From S5-327 sp965116015 (GTDB lineage Bacteria > Chloroflexota > Dehalococcoidia > Lucifugimonadales > Australimonadaceae): 64,000 nucleotides of DNA. A program made the translations under genes and the position numbers. The stretch spans positions 806,001-870,000 of the forward strand of contig OZ220477.1 in assembly GCA_965116015.1 (NCBI GenBank), written 5' to 3'. This document shows, one piece after another, positions 51,807 through 60,052 of the stretch; the stretch's first letter is position 1; each line of letters starts with the position of its first letter. The notes beneath the pieces were generated by a model. It saw nothing but the letters and a program-made list of their open reading frames with translations, was not told the origin of the DNA and did not search any database.

Positions 51807-52823
51807 TTACAAGTCAAGAAGCGGGGCGGCGAAGAGCTCTTCCATAGCGGGTTTGCGCGGGATGAAACCCTGCTCAAACGAGAAGTCGATCATCGTGTTG
51901 ATCATCGTCTCGTTGCCTCTGACGCCATAGGTGAATGGGTCGGAGCCGAAGATCGAACGGGTCTGCGCCATGTATTGCGCCCCAAAAATCATATCGCTGG
52001 GCACGCGGCTGGAGAGTTCGGCATACCACGCCTCCTTAGCGGCGACGAACGCGGCGTAGAGGTTGAACGCGAGCCACGGGTGTTTCTCGTACACGTCTCC
52101 GCGGATGGCATAGCAGTGGTTAGCAGGTATGTAGCCATGAGCATCGAAAAAGCGCTTGCCCTCTGCAATGAAGTCCGGGAACAGAGGTTTCACGTTGGCG
52201 AATTCCTCGGGTCGAGGGCGGATGGTCGTGGAACGGTCTATCACGTTCTTTTCAGCGGAAAATGCCCTTCCGATAGGGGCTGCGTCGATCTCGCCGCGGA
52301 CGAGCATCGTGGCGAGGCTCTTGTCTGTGGGGATGCGATTGAATTTGATGCCATCCATCGGCTTGAAGCCCGTGGCTCCGCCGTGACTTAGCTCCTCCGA
52401 ACGCTCCATCCACCACTCGACGCTGAACTGATCAACGCCGAAGTCGTGCTGGAGAACGCCTCGCGTCCACAGAGATGCGGTCTGCTGGTACTCGCCGACG
52501 CCAATGCGCTTGCCGTAGAGATCGCTGGCCGTCTCGACGCCAGAGTCGACGTTGACGGAGAGCAGAGCGTGCATGAAGCGGCGCGAGGGGAACACAGGAA
52601 CGCCAACCATCGGGTCGCCTTGGGATTTCGCGATGAGGAACGACGAGAAGGACATCTCGCAGACTTCGAATTCGTGGAACTTAAGCTGCCGCCAGAAGGT
52701 CTCCGAGGGGTCGGAATTAGTCCAGACGAGGTCGGCGCCCTCGACCCTAACTTCGCCATCAAGGAGCTTGCCGACACGCTCGTTGCGAGCCGATATGAAG
52801 CTGAGTTGGAGCCTGTCCGTCAT
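51807..52823 (-). CDS. Substrate-binding-fold protein, 4,5-dihydroxyphthalate-decarboxylase-like
   Basis: A 338-residue protein with the periplasmic-binding fold of the NMT1/THI5-like group: LISARNERVGKLLDGEV-type start, FHEFEVCEMSFSSFLIAKSQGD, DLYGKRIGVGEYQQTASLWTRGVLQHDFGV, and YIPANHCYAIRGDVYEKHPWL near the end. It has no signal peptide, which fits the cytoplasmic 4,5-dihydroxyphthalate-decarboxylase-like branch better than a transporter component, and no ABC genes adjoin. It is divergent from the TcuA-like gene, and shared regulation is plausible. Confidence 0.8.
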   Translation of the reverse strand: MTDRLQLSFISARNERVGKLLDGEVRVEGADLVWTNSDPSETFWRQLKFHEFEVCEMSFSSFLIAKSQGDPMVGVPVFPSRRFMHALLSVNVDSGVETASDLYGKRIGVGEYQQTASLWTRGVLQHDFGVDQFSVEWWMERSEELSHGGATGFKPMDGIKFNRIPTDKSLATMLVRGEIDAAPIGRAFSAEKNVIDRSTTIRPRPEEFANVKPLFPDFIAEGKRFFDAHGYIPANHCYAIRGDVYEKHPWLAFNLYAAFVAAKEAWYAELSSRVPSDMIFGAQYMAQTRSIFGSDPFTYGVRGNETMINTMIDFSFEQGFIPRKPAMEELFAAPLLDL

Positions 52824-52978
52824 AGTCTGCCTCCTCGCCCGCGCAGCGACGGGTTGCCGCGAACATACCCGCCGCTTGCGAGAGTGTCAACGTGGCGGGA
52901 GCGACCGGGCGGGCTCGCGCAGGAGCACGCTGTCACGGCGAATCCCCTCGCTTCACTCGCGAATCCTCCACCAACGAA

Positions 52979-53053
52979 GGAACGACAGCGGGCGCAACCG
53001 GCGCATCGAGTTGCCTTCTCGCGTCCCGCTGTCGTTCCCTCGCAGGCGGGAAC
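52979..53053. repeat. Paired inverted repeats (REP/MITE-like) in divergent spacer
   Basis: A perfect 14-bp stem (GGAACGACAGCGGG at 52979-52992 with its complement at 53025-53038) encloses a 32-base loop. It is followed at once by a second palindrome, GTTCCC at 53034-53039 with GGGAAC at 53048-53053. The second has the TTCCC-n-GGGAA form common in dispersed bacterial repeats. The remainder of the 52824-53158 spacer holds no gene. Confidence 0.7.
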
Positions 53054-53158
53054 CTCGTAACATCGCTCCAAAGCGCTCGGGACGCGTCGCGTTCCAGTCG
53101 TTCACTCCCAACGGGACATCGCTCGGGGCGTGCGCACCCCCAGCAGCTGGAGGTCAAC

Positions 53159-54637
53159 GTGACAAACGAAGCAGACATCATCGTTGTTGGCGCAGGAAAC
53201 GCGGCGCTCTGCGCAGCCATTGCAGCCCGCGAAGCCGGCAAGAGCGTCATCGCTCTCGAGAAGGCGCCGGAGCCGATGCGCGGCGGCAACACTTACTTCA
53301 CCGGCGGAGCTATTCGGTTTGCGTACAAGGACCTAGACGACGTCGTGCAGCTCGTTCCAGACCTCTCAGAGGCGGAGCTCGCCGTTATGGAGGTCGGGTC
53401 GTACACGGAGGCCAAGTACTTCGATGACCTTATGCGAGTCACCGAAGGGCTCTCCGACCAAGAGATGGCCGACATGCTGGTGCGCCAGTCGTTCCCCACG
53501 ATGCAGTGGATGCACGCGCAAGGCGTGCGGTTCGTGCCATCGTGGACGCACCAAGCGTTCAAGGTTGACGGCAAGTTCCGATTCTGGGGCGGGCTGTGTC
53601 TTCAGGCTGTTGGCGGAGGCAAGGGCCTCTCCGATCAACTGTTTGAAATCGCCATCGAGCGGGGCGTGGACGTTAGGTACGAGCACACGGCGATGCGCCT
53701 GAAACAAGATGAGGCGGGCCGGGTGAGCGGCGTCACAGTCCGCACGCCGAGCGGGCGTCAGACGCTAAACGCGAAAGCCGTCGTGCTGGCATGCGGGGGA
53801 TTCGAGGCGAACCCGGAGATGCGGGCGCGGTATCTGGGCCCCGGCTGGGAACTGGCAAAGGTGCGCGGCGTGCGCTACAACACCGGCGATGGCCATCGTA
53901 TGGCGTTCGAAATCGGGGCGCAGGCATTCGGGCACTACAGCGGTTGCCACGCGGTAGCGTGGGATCTGAACGCTCCGCCGTTCGGCAACCGCGCTATTAC
54001 CGACCTCTACCAGAAGCACTCGTACCCGTTCGGTCTGATCGTCAACCACGAGGGCAAGCGATTCGTCGACGAGGGGGCAGACTTCCGAAACTACACCTAC
54101 GCCAAGTACGGCAAGCAGATCCTCTTTCAGCCCGAGCGCGTCGCCTATCAGGTCTTCGACCAGAAGGCTCTGCATCTGCTACGCGATGAGTACCGCATCG
54201 AGCAGGTAACGAAAGCCGAGGCGGGCACAATCGAGGAACTGGCGAACCAGCTAGGCATCGACTCCGCCGCGCTTGCGCGAACGATCGCCGAGTATAACGC
54301 CGCGTGCGTCCCTGGCGACTACAACCCCACTGTGCTCGACGGCGTGCGCACGGAGGGGATAGAGCCCGCCAAGTCGAACTGGGCGCTGCCGGTGGACGCT
54401 CCGCCCTACGAGGCATACGCCGTGACCTGCGGGATCACATTCACGTTTGGCGGACTGCGCATCAATCGGCGCGCGCAGGTGATGGACACCACCGACAACC
54501 CAATCCAGGGCCTGTACGCCGCCGGAGAACTGGTGGGCGGGCTCTTCTACCACAACTACGCCGGGGGCGCGGGGCTGATGCAGGGATCGGTGTTCGGCAG
54601 AATCGCCGGAACCTCGGCAGCGGAAGAGGCTCGGTAA
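53159..54637 (+). CDS. FAD-dependent dehydrogenase, TcuA/fumarate-reductase flavoprotein family
   Basis: A 492-residue flavoprotein started by GTG behind GGAGG. The N-terminal FAD loop IIVVGAGNAALCAAIAAREAG, GGNTYFTGGAIRF, and the C-terminal block GLYAAGELVGGLFYHNYAGGAGLMQGSVFGRIAG are those of the succinate dehydrogenase/fumarate reductase flavoprotein group; NAALCAA with GGN resembles FAD-dependent tricarballylate dehydrogenase TcuA, which makes cis-aconitate. Other substrates, such as 3-ketosteroids or aspartate-like acids, remain possible. It sits next to a cluster that could use cis-aconitate. Confidence 0.85.
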   Translation: MTNEADIIVVGAGNAALCAAIAAREAGKSVIALEKAPEPMRGGNTYFTGGAIRFAYKDLDDVVQLVPDLSEAELAVMEVGSYTEAKYFDDLMRVTEGLSDQEMADMLVRQSFPTMQWMHAQGVRFVPSWTHQAFKVDGKFRFWGGLCLQAVGGGKGLSDQLFEIAIERGVDVRYEHTAMRLKQDEAGRVSGVTVRTPSGRQTLNAKAVVLACGGFEANPEMRARYLGPGWELAKVRGVRYNTGDGHRMAFEIGAQAFGHYSGCHAVAWDLNAPPFGNRAITDLYQKHSYPFGLIVNHEGKRFVDEGADFRNYTYAKYGKQILFQPERVAYQVFDQKALHLLRDEYRIEQVTKAEAGTIEELANQLGIDSAALARTIAEYNAACVPGDYNPTVLDGVRTEGIEPAKSNWALPVDAPPYEAYAVTCGITFTFGGLRINRRAQVMDTTDNPIQGLYAAGELVGGLFYHNYAGGAGLMQGSVFGRIAGTSAAEEAR

Positions 54638-54715
54638 CGCAGCGGTGCGGAGCAGCCGCTCTCACGTTCGCTCGCGCTGCGCTACTGATCATAGCGGAGA
54701 GACAGCCACGCCACG

Positions 54716-56101
54716 CTACTCCCATCCCTCGGGGTGCTGGTTGCGCCATCCGGCGCGAGACTCGTAGCGCCCTGCGGCGGCGATGACGCTGTTCTCGCAA
54801 CCGACGCGGCCCAGGAAAAGAAGGCCCGTCGGCAATCCGCTGGCAAGGCCGTTTGGGACAGTGATAGCCGGCATGCCAAGCAGATTACCCACAGCGCCCA
54901 TCACATCCGTCGCCTGCGAGCTAGGCATCTCCTTGTCTATCTCGGATGCGACGATCTGGCGCGAGGGCGCAACCAGGGCGTCGTAGCGCTCCATCGCGTC
55001 ATCAACGGCTCGCGCCATAACGCCGCGTAGCCTGAGGGCGCGGAGATAGTCAACCGCAGGAATCGCGAATCGCGCCTGCCACATATAGGCGTCCTCGGGC
55101 GCAGTTAGCTCATCCGCCCTGCCCTCCCGCAGGAACTCCTCGAACGCGCTCGCCGCCTCCGCCCCTAGAATTGTCTGTCCTGCCGCGATATACGGCAGTT
55201 CAGGCAAAGCCGCTTCTTCGATGTCGGCGAACTCTCCAATCTCGACGAGCGAACGCTCGAAGTTCGCCTTCACTTCACCCGACACATGATCGAGCGTTGC
55301 GCGCACAACGCCGAGCTTAGGGCGACGCGAGGCAGTTTCCGGACGATACGTCCACGTCCCGCGGAGGGTAGTCGGGTCTTCAGGGTCCGCGCCGGCGATG
55401 GCGTCGAGCGCTAGGCCAGCGTCATCAGCAGTCAGAGCGAATAGGCCGAGCTTGTCGAGCGTCCAACAGAGCGCCATCGCGCCTCGACGGCTGACCCGCC
55501 CGTAGGTGGGACGGAGGCCGACAACACCGCAGAAGCCGGCAGGGCCGATGATCGATCCCCACGTCTCGGAGCCAATGGCGAACGGAACGAGGCCTGCCGC
55601 AACCGCAGCCCCCGAGCCGCTCGAAGATCCTCCCGTCCATCGTCTAACATCCCACGGATTCCGAGGCGTGCCGGTGAACGAGGCGTTGGGCTGACGATAG
55701 CCCATCCCGCCAGCCAGCTCGATCATTGCGAGCTTGGCGCAGAGCACGGCGCCCGCCTCCTGGAGCTTTCGCACGACCGCCGCATCGCGGTCGAACATGC
55801 GACCGGCGAATGGCGCAGCTCCCCAGCTCGTAGGGATGCCGTCCGACGTGGCGAGGAGGTCTTTCGCTCCGTACGGAATGCCGTGAAGAGGGCCGCGGTA
55901 GTCCCCGCGAACGATTTCAGTTTCGGCGCGTCTAGCCTCCCGCAGCGCTCGCTCACGCGTGACCGTAACGACAGCATTCAGCGCTGGACCGTGTCGCTCG
56001 AGCCGGTCAAGCGCTAGCTCTGTCAGTTCGACGGGCGAAACCTGACAATCCCGGACTAGTTCTCCAAGTTCACGGACTGGCTTGAAGACAAGTTCATTCA
56101 T
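54716..56101 (-). CDS. Amidase signature enzyme
   Basis: A 461-residue amidase with the Ser-cisSer-Lys triad: Lys in GIPYGAKDLLAT, the Ser/Gly loop WTGGSSSGSGAAVAAG, and the nucleophile region SETWGSIIGPAGFCG. The family hydrolyses carboxamides, including GatA-like and plant-hormone-type amides. Here the usual GSDTGGS is SETWGS, a substrate-site variant. A small protein is encoded just upstream and overlaps by 8 bases, as with AtzF/AtzG- and GatA/GatC-type pairs. It is the last gene of the catabolic cluster. Confidence 0.9.
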   Translation of the reverse strand: MNELVFKPVRELGELVRDCQVSPVELTELALDRLERHGPALNAVVTVTRERALREARRAETEIVRGDYRGPLHGIPYGAKDLLATSDGIPTSWGAAPFAGRMFDRDAAVVRKLQEAGAVLCAKLAMIELAGGMGYRQPNASFTGTPRNPWDVRRWTGGSSSGSGAAVAAGLVPFAIGSETWGSIIGPAGFCGVVGLRPTYGRVSRRGAMALCWTLDKLGLFALTADDAGLALDAIAGADPEDPTTLRGTWTYRPETASRRPKLGVVRATLDHVSGEVKANFERSLVEIGEFADIEEAALPELPYIAAGQTILGAEAASAFEEFLREGRADELTAPEDAYMWQARFAIPAVDYLRALRLRGVMARAVDDAMERYDALVAPSRQIVASEIDKEMPSSQATDVMGAVGNLLGMPAITVPNGLASGLPTGLLFLGRVGCENSVIAAAGRYESRAGWRNQHPEGWE

Positions 56102-56303
56102 CGGCGCGGGGCGGCGTCAGCGGAGTGAAAACCGTGAAAGGCTCGTCGGCATTGTCCAGAGGAACAGCGCGCAGCTCCTCTCCGGTTCGCAGCATAGCGG
56201 CGACTCGTTCGCGCACGACAGCAGCTTCGCTGTCGGAGAGCCGCGCGCCGAAGCGCTCACGAAGGTTCGCGGCGAGGCGGTCGACTTCCTGCTCACTGAC
56301 CAT
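56094..56303 (-). CDS. Small GatC/AtzG-like companion of the amidase
   Basis: A 69-residue helical acidic protein (VDRLAANLRERFGARLSDSEAAVVRERVAAMLRTGEELRAV) ending DEPFTVFTPLTPP. The last part matches the EP-x-x-VF pattern of small subunits next to amidase-signature enzymes (AtzG, GatC). Such proteins hold the partner in register or stabilise it. Its stop overlaps the amidase start, supporting stoichiometric expression. It is missed easily because of size. Confidence 0.65.
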   Translation of the reverse strand: MVSEQEVDRLAANLRERFGARLSDSEAAVVRERVAAMLRTGEELRAVPLDNADEPFTVFTPLTPPRADE

Positions 56304-56312
56304 ACGGACTCC

Positions 56313-57071
56313 TCACGCGATCGACCGTCCGCCATCGACGATGATCGTTTGACCGTTGGTCATCGCCGACTCGTCGGAGGCGAGGTAGAGAGCGCAACGA
56401 GCGGTGTCTTCCGGCGAGACATGCCGCCCGATCGGCACGCCTTCCACAGGCGGGCCGCCGCCGCTTTGGCCAGCGACGCGGCGTTGTCCTTCGCCATAGA
56501 CGATGAACCCCGGAGCGATAGCGTTGCAGCGTATGCCGAACGGTCCATACTCAACCGCAATCTGCTTGGTGAGCCCGGCGACGCCGGCCTTCGCCGCGGC
56601 ATGCGCCGGATGCCGCCTGCTGCCCGCGGCATACCCAGAGACAGACGACACGTTGACGATGCTGCCTGCGCCGGATGCCATCATCGCCGGCAGCACATGC
56701 CTGCATGTGAGGAACACAATCGTGAGTTCGTGATCTATCACGAACCGCCAGTCGTCAAGGCTTGTTTCGTGGAGGGAACCGAACCGCACGAGCCCGGCAA
56801 CGTTGTAGAGCGTGTCGATGCGTCCGTGAGCGTTGAGGGCGGCGGCGGCGAGCTCCTCGTTGCCAGACTCAGTGACGAGATCAGCGACGACAGCTATCGG
56901 CGGCGTGGATGGGTCGGCGATGGACGCCGCGGTTTCAGCAAGTCCATCGTCGTCGATGTCGGCGAGAACGAGCGCGGCTCCCTCGCTGCCGAACAGTTGG
57001 GCGGCGACACGTCCCTGCCCGCTCGCCGCGCCTGTGACGATCGCAACTTTGCCCTCCAAACGCCCCGCCAT
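56313..57071 (-). CDS. Short-chain dehydrogenase/reductase
   Basis: A 252-residue classical SDR: cofactor loop VTGAASGQGRVAAQLF, NVAGL, catalytic Ser in NVSSVSGYAAGSRRH, and an active Tyr position that here reads in HPAHAAAKAGVAGLTKQ, where His replaces the Tyr of the usual YxxxK although the Lys is kept. That change would weaken normal dehydrogenase chemistry. It ends PGFIVYGEGQRR and QTIIVDGGRSIA as in 3-oxoacyl-reductase-like members. It lies between the MmgE/PrpD and amidase genes. Confidence 0.87.
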   Translation of the reverse strand: MAGRLEGKVAIVTGAASGQGRVAAQLFGSEGAALVLADIDDDGLAETAASIADPSTPPIAVVADLVTESGNEELAAAALNAHGRIDTLYNVAGLVRFGSLHETSLDDWRFVIDHELTIVFLTCRHVLPAMMASGAGSIVNVSSVSGYAAGSRRHPAHAAAKAGVAGLTKQIAVEYGPFGIRCNAIAPGFIVYGEGQRRVAGQSGGGPPVEGVPIGRHVSPEDTARCALYLASDESAMTNGQTIIVDGGRSIA

Positions 57072-57133
57072 AACACATTTCTCCTGATTCGCGCGCTTTC
57101 GAGTATCCGAGCTGTTCGGGTGCGCTCAGCGCG

Positions 57134-58513
57134 TCAGGCGCCAAGGATCTCAGTGAGTTCCTGCATCGAGGCAAGCGATTCGAGGCCCGACACCCTCTCA
57201 GTAACGCTAGCAGCGCGGCCTTCGCCGATGACAGGAGCGCTCCACTCGGTGAATTTGGCCTGCATCTCGCTCCACGACATCGGGTTCTCCGGTTCGCCCT
57301 TGGGGAACGGGACAAAGCGCTCGATCGAGCGCCCGCCCGACACCCGGACGACGACAGACGTCTCCATGCCCGCGCCGACGTCGTCGACGAGGCGCACGGA
57401 GACTTCCTTCATCAGGCGACGCACCTGAGGATCGCTCAAGCGGCTGTAGTCAGCCCACGTGTAAGCGCCCCGCGTAGCGGCGACAGCCGCGGCGAAGTAG
57501 ACGCTGAACTGTCCTTCAACAACGTTCGACGGCGCGCGTTTGGCCTCGGGTGGATCAGCGACGAGCCCGAATCCTGTCTCGCCTATCGCGATGTCGATGC
57601 CCTCGATTTCCGACGCGTCGAGCGCTTCGGCGCGAACGATGTGAGAAACGGCGTCAATCGCGGCGTGGCTGTAGCGGCAGCACGGATAGGGCTTGACGGC
57701 AGTGCTCATCACCTCGAACTCGCTGCCGAGGCCGTCAAGCGCGCGATCGGCGCCGTCGGTCGTGTCGGCGTAGAGCGCGAAGTAACCGTGGCTCCCTTCA
57801 AGAGGCGATGTCGCGCCCAGGTAGCCGCGCCGGGCCATAACGAGACTAACGATAGCGTTGTGTGCGGCGAGGCCAGTGTGGAAGCGTTTGTTCCACGAAC
57901 CGTTTTCGAGGAACTGCGTGGAGCCGGCGGATTGGCTGACGTTCAGGCCAAGCGCGTTGGCGATCTGCCCGGCGGTATAACCAAGAAGACGTCCGCCGGC
58001 GGCGGCGCACCCAAAGACGCCGGTGGTGGCCGTGGGATGGAATCCGCGCGCGTGGACGCCCCCTCCATGCGCCTTGCCCACTTTGCCGGTTACGTCGTAG
58101 CCGGCCACCGCCGCGGCGATGAACTCCTGCCCGGAAACGTCGTGCTCGTCGACAAGGGCGAGCAGCGTGGCGAACAGCGGCGTGCCGATATGGATGACGG
58201 CCTTCCGGTGCGTGTCGTCGAAATCCATGCTGTGCGCAAACGTCGCGTTCAGGAGCGCAGCGTAGTGCGCCGGGAGACGCTCCGGCCTGCCAATGACAGC
58301 GCTCCGCCCGCTGGCCCCTGCGGCAAGGTCGAGGACGCCGTCGATGATCGGCGGCGACGATTCGGCGACGGCAAGCCCACCATAGGCGACGCCGAGAAAG
58401 TCGAGCAGGAGCTGCTTCGTTCGTTCGAGCGCCTCCGGCGGGATGTCCTCATACTTGATGGACTGCGCATAGTCGACGAGCGCGGTTGTCACGCCGGTTG
58501 CCTCGGTTGCCAT
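57134..58513 (-). CDS. MmgE/PrpD family protein
   Basis: A 459-residue protein starting MATEATGVTTALVDYAQSIKYEDIPPEALERTKQ. The family core is evident: AHSMDFDDTHRKAVIHIGTPLF, HARGFHPTATTGVFGCAAAGGRL, NKRFHTGLAAHNA and HAAIDAVSHIV. Members include 2-methylcitrate dehydratase (PrpD) and cis-aconitate decarboxylase, which makes itaconate; both act on tricarboxylates. The cluster with CoA-transferase, MaoC and CitE-like genes makes the decarboxylase role attractive. It starts 19 bases after the MaoC gene. A longer frame start overlaps that gene and is unlikely. Confidence 0.9.
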   Translation of the reverse strand: MATEATGVTTALVDYAQSIKYEDIPPEALERTKQLLLDFLGVAYGGLAVAESSPPIIDGVLDLAAGASGRSAVIGRPERLPAHYAALLNATFAHSMDFDDTHRKAVIHIGTPLFATLLALVDEHDVSGQEFIAAAVAGYDVTGKVGKAHGGGVHARGFHPTATTGVFGCAAAGGRLLGYTAGQIANALGLNVSQSAGSTQFLENGSWNKRFHTGLAAHNAIVSLVMARRGYLGATSPLEGSHGYFALYADTTDGADRALDGLGSEFEVMSTAVKPYPCCRYSHAAIDAVSHIVRAEALDASEIEGIDIAIGETGFGLVADPPEAKRAPSNVVEGQFSVYFAAAVAATRGAYTWADYSRLSDPQVRRLMKEVSVRLVDDVGAGMETSVVVRVSGGRSIERFVPFPKGEPENPMSWSEMQAKFTEWSAPVIGEGRAASVTERVSGLESLASMQELTEILGA

Positions 58514-58532
58514 AGCACCTACTCCTGGTTCG

Positions 58533-59036
58533 TTAGCATCGGCTCGGGAAAGCGCCGACGCTGGGAGCGTGTTCACGCTTCCACACCATTACATCGCGTT
58601 CGAATTCAATGACGACAGCGCCCTCCTGCTGGAGGCCGCGAGTTTTGATATGGACAATGCCTCGCCGAGGATCGGACTTCGATTCGCGGACAGCGACAAC
58701 CTCGGTCTCGGACCAGAGAGTGTCTCCGGCGAAGACCGGGTGAGGAAGGCGCACTCTGTCCCAACCGAGGTTGATGCCGTTGCGGCTGATGTCGGGCACG
58801 GTCAGGCCGGTGACGACGGCGAGCGTAACGAGGCTGTTCATCAGGGGGCGCCGGAACTGTGTGTTCTTGGCGTACTCGGCATTGAAGTGAATCTGGTTGT
58901 CGTTGTTAGTGAGGAGGGTCATCCAGGTGTTGTCGGCTTCGAGGAGGGTGCGTCCCACAGACGAGCGGTAGACGTCGCCAACTTCGAAATCCTCCAGGTA
59001 GCGACCCTCCCAGCCTACTTTTAGCGTCATAGCCAC
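58533..59036 (-). CDS. MaoC-like acyl-CoA hydratase
   Basis: A 167-residue hot-dog-fold protein. YLEDFEVGDVYRSSVGRTLLEADNTWMTLLTNNDNQIHFNAEYA contains the MaoC Asp/His pair region (NNDNQIHFN), followed by NLGWDRVRLPHPVFAGDTLWSETEV. This branch hydrates short dicarboxylic acyl-CoAs such as mesaconyl-, itaconyl- or methylfumaryl-CoA. Position between a CitE-like lyase and MmgE/PrpD supports the itaconyl-CoA or mesaconyl-CoA reading. Start may be MTLKVG two codons in. Confidence 0.87.
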   Translation of the reverse strand: MAMTLKVGWEGRYLEDFEVGDVYRSSVGRTLLEADNTWMTLLTNNDNQIHFNAEYAKNTQFRRPLMNSLVTLAVVTGLTVPDISRNGINLGWDRVRLPHPVFAGDTLWSETEVVAVRESKSDPRRGIVHIKTRGLQQEGAVVIEFERDVMVWKREHAPSVGAFPSRC

Positions 59037-59126
59037 TCCCTTTGTCGTCGCGTCGGCGGCGAGTACTGTAGCGCGAGGCGAGGGATATTGTCGAAGGCTC
59101 TTCTCCTCTGGCGAGAGTCTGAGTTC

Positions 59127-60020
59127 TTAGAGAAGGCCATAACGTTCAGCGAGTTCGATCGTGCGCCGGGCGCGGGCCACGACGGGTTCTTCGAGGAAGG
59201 CGCCCCTATGGTTGACCACGCCTGTTCCGTGTGCGACTGCTTCTTCCAGCACAGAAATGACCTCGCGCGAATATGCGATCTCCTCCGCTGTAGGACTAAA
59301 CGCCGCGTTGATTGGGGCGATCTGAGAGGGGTGAATCGCGGCTTTAGACGTGAACCCGAGGCGGCGCGCCTGCGCTGCTTCATCGGCGAGACCTTCGATG
59401 TCGTCGAGAGCCGTCCAGATGACGTCAACCGCCTGTACGCCTGCGGCAGAGCACGCAGTCGCGACTGCTGCGCGCTGGTAGAGAAGGTCTTTCGCCTCCT
59501 GCGTTCTGACGAGGGGCAAGCCCATCTCGCGGGAGAAGTCTTCGCCGCCGAATTGCACGGCGGCGAGGCGAGGGCTCGCCGAGCAGATAGCGTAGGCGTT
59601 GACGATTCCCAAAGGGCTCTCGATGATCAGCGTCATCCGCGTCGCGCCTGCGGGGCGCCCTACCCGCTCCTCCGCCCCGACGAGCGCATCGCTCACGGCG
59701 GCGACCTGCCTCGCGTCCTCGACCTTTGGCACGACTATGCCTTCAACGTTCAGAGCAAGCGCCGCGTCGAGGTCCGCGGTGAACAGCTCGGCGTGGCGCG
59801 GGTGGTTCACCCGCACATAGCGCCTGGGCGAACCCGGAGGAGGCTCCTCCGGCAGGGAGTCGGCCAGGACGCCCCGGGCCAGGTTTTTCTCGGCGGGAGG
59901 CACGGCGTCCTCGTAATCGTAGATGACGATGTCGGCAGGGAGTTCAAGCGATCTGGCAATCATGCGGGGCTTGTGAGCGGGAACATAAAGCCAAGAGCGA
60001 GCGAGGGCGTCGGTGGTCAT
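59127..60020 (-). CDS. CitE-like CoA-ester lyase (HpcH/HpaI family)
   Basis: A 297-residue TIM-barrel protein: SWLYVPAHKPRMIARSLELPADIVIYDYEDAVPPAEK, VRVNHP, VVPKVEDARQV, LIIESPLGIVNAYAI and GGEDFSREMG place it with CitE-like malyl-/citramalyl-CoA lyases that cleave 3-hydroxyacyl-CoAs using Mg2+ (Glu and Asp in IESP and GGEDF). Citramalyl-CoA to pyruvate and acetyl-CoA is the reaction expected if the cluster degrades itaconate. Its gene lies 90 bases upstream of maoC. Confidence 0.88.
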   Translation of the reverse strand: MTTDALARSWLYVPAHKPRMIARSLELPADIVIYDYEDAVPPAEKNLARGVLADSLPEEPPPGSPRRYVRVNHPRHAELFTADLDAALALNVEGIVVPKVEDARQVAAVSDALVGAEERVGRPAGATRMTLIIESPLGIVNAYAICSASPRLAAVQFGGEDFSREMGLPLVRTQEAKDLLYQRAAVATACSAAGVQAVDVIWTALDDIEGLADEAAQARRLGFTSKAAIHPSQIAPINAAFSPTAEEIAYSREVISVLEEAVAHGTGVVNHRGAFLEEPVVARARRTIELAERYGLL

Positions 60021-60052
60021 TTGGGCGCAGCCTTGCAGTACCGTTTCCGGAG

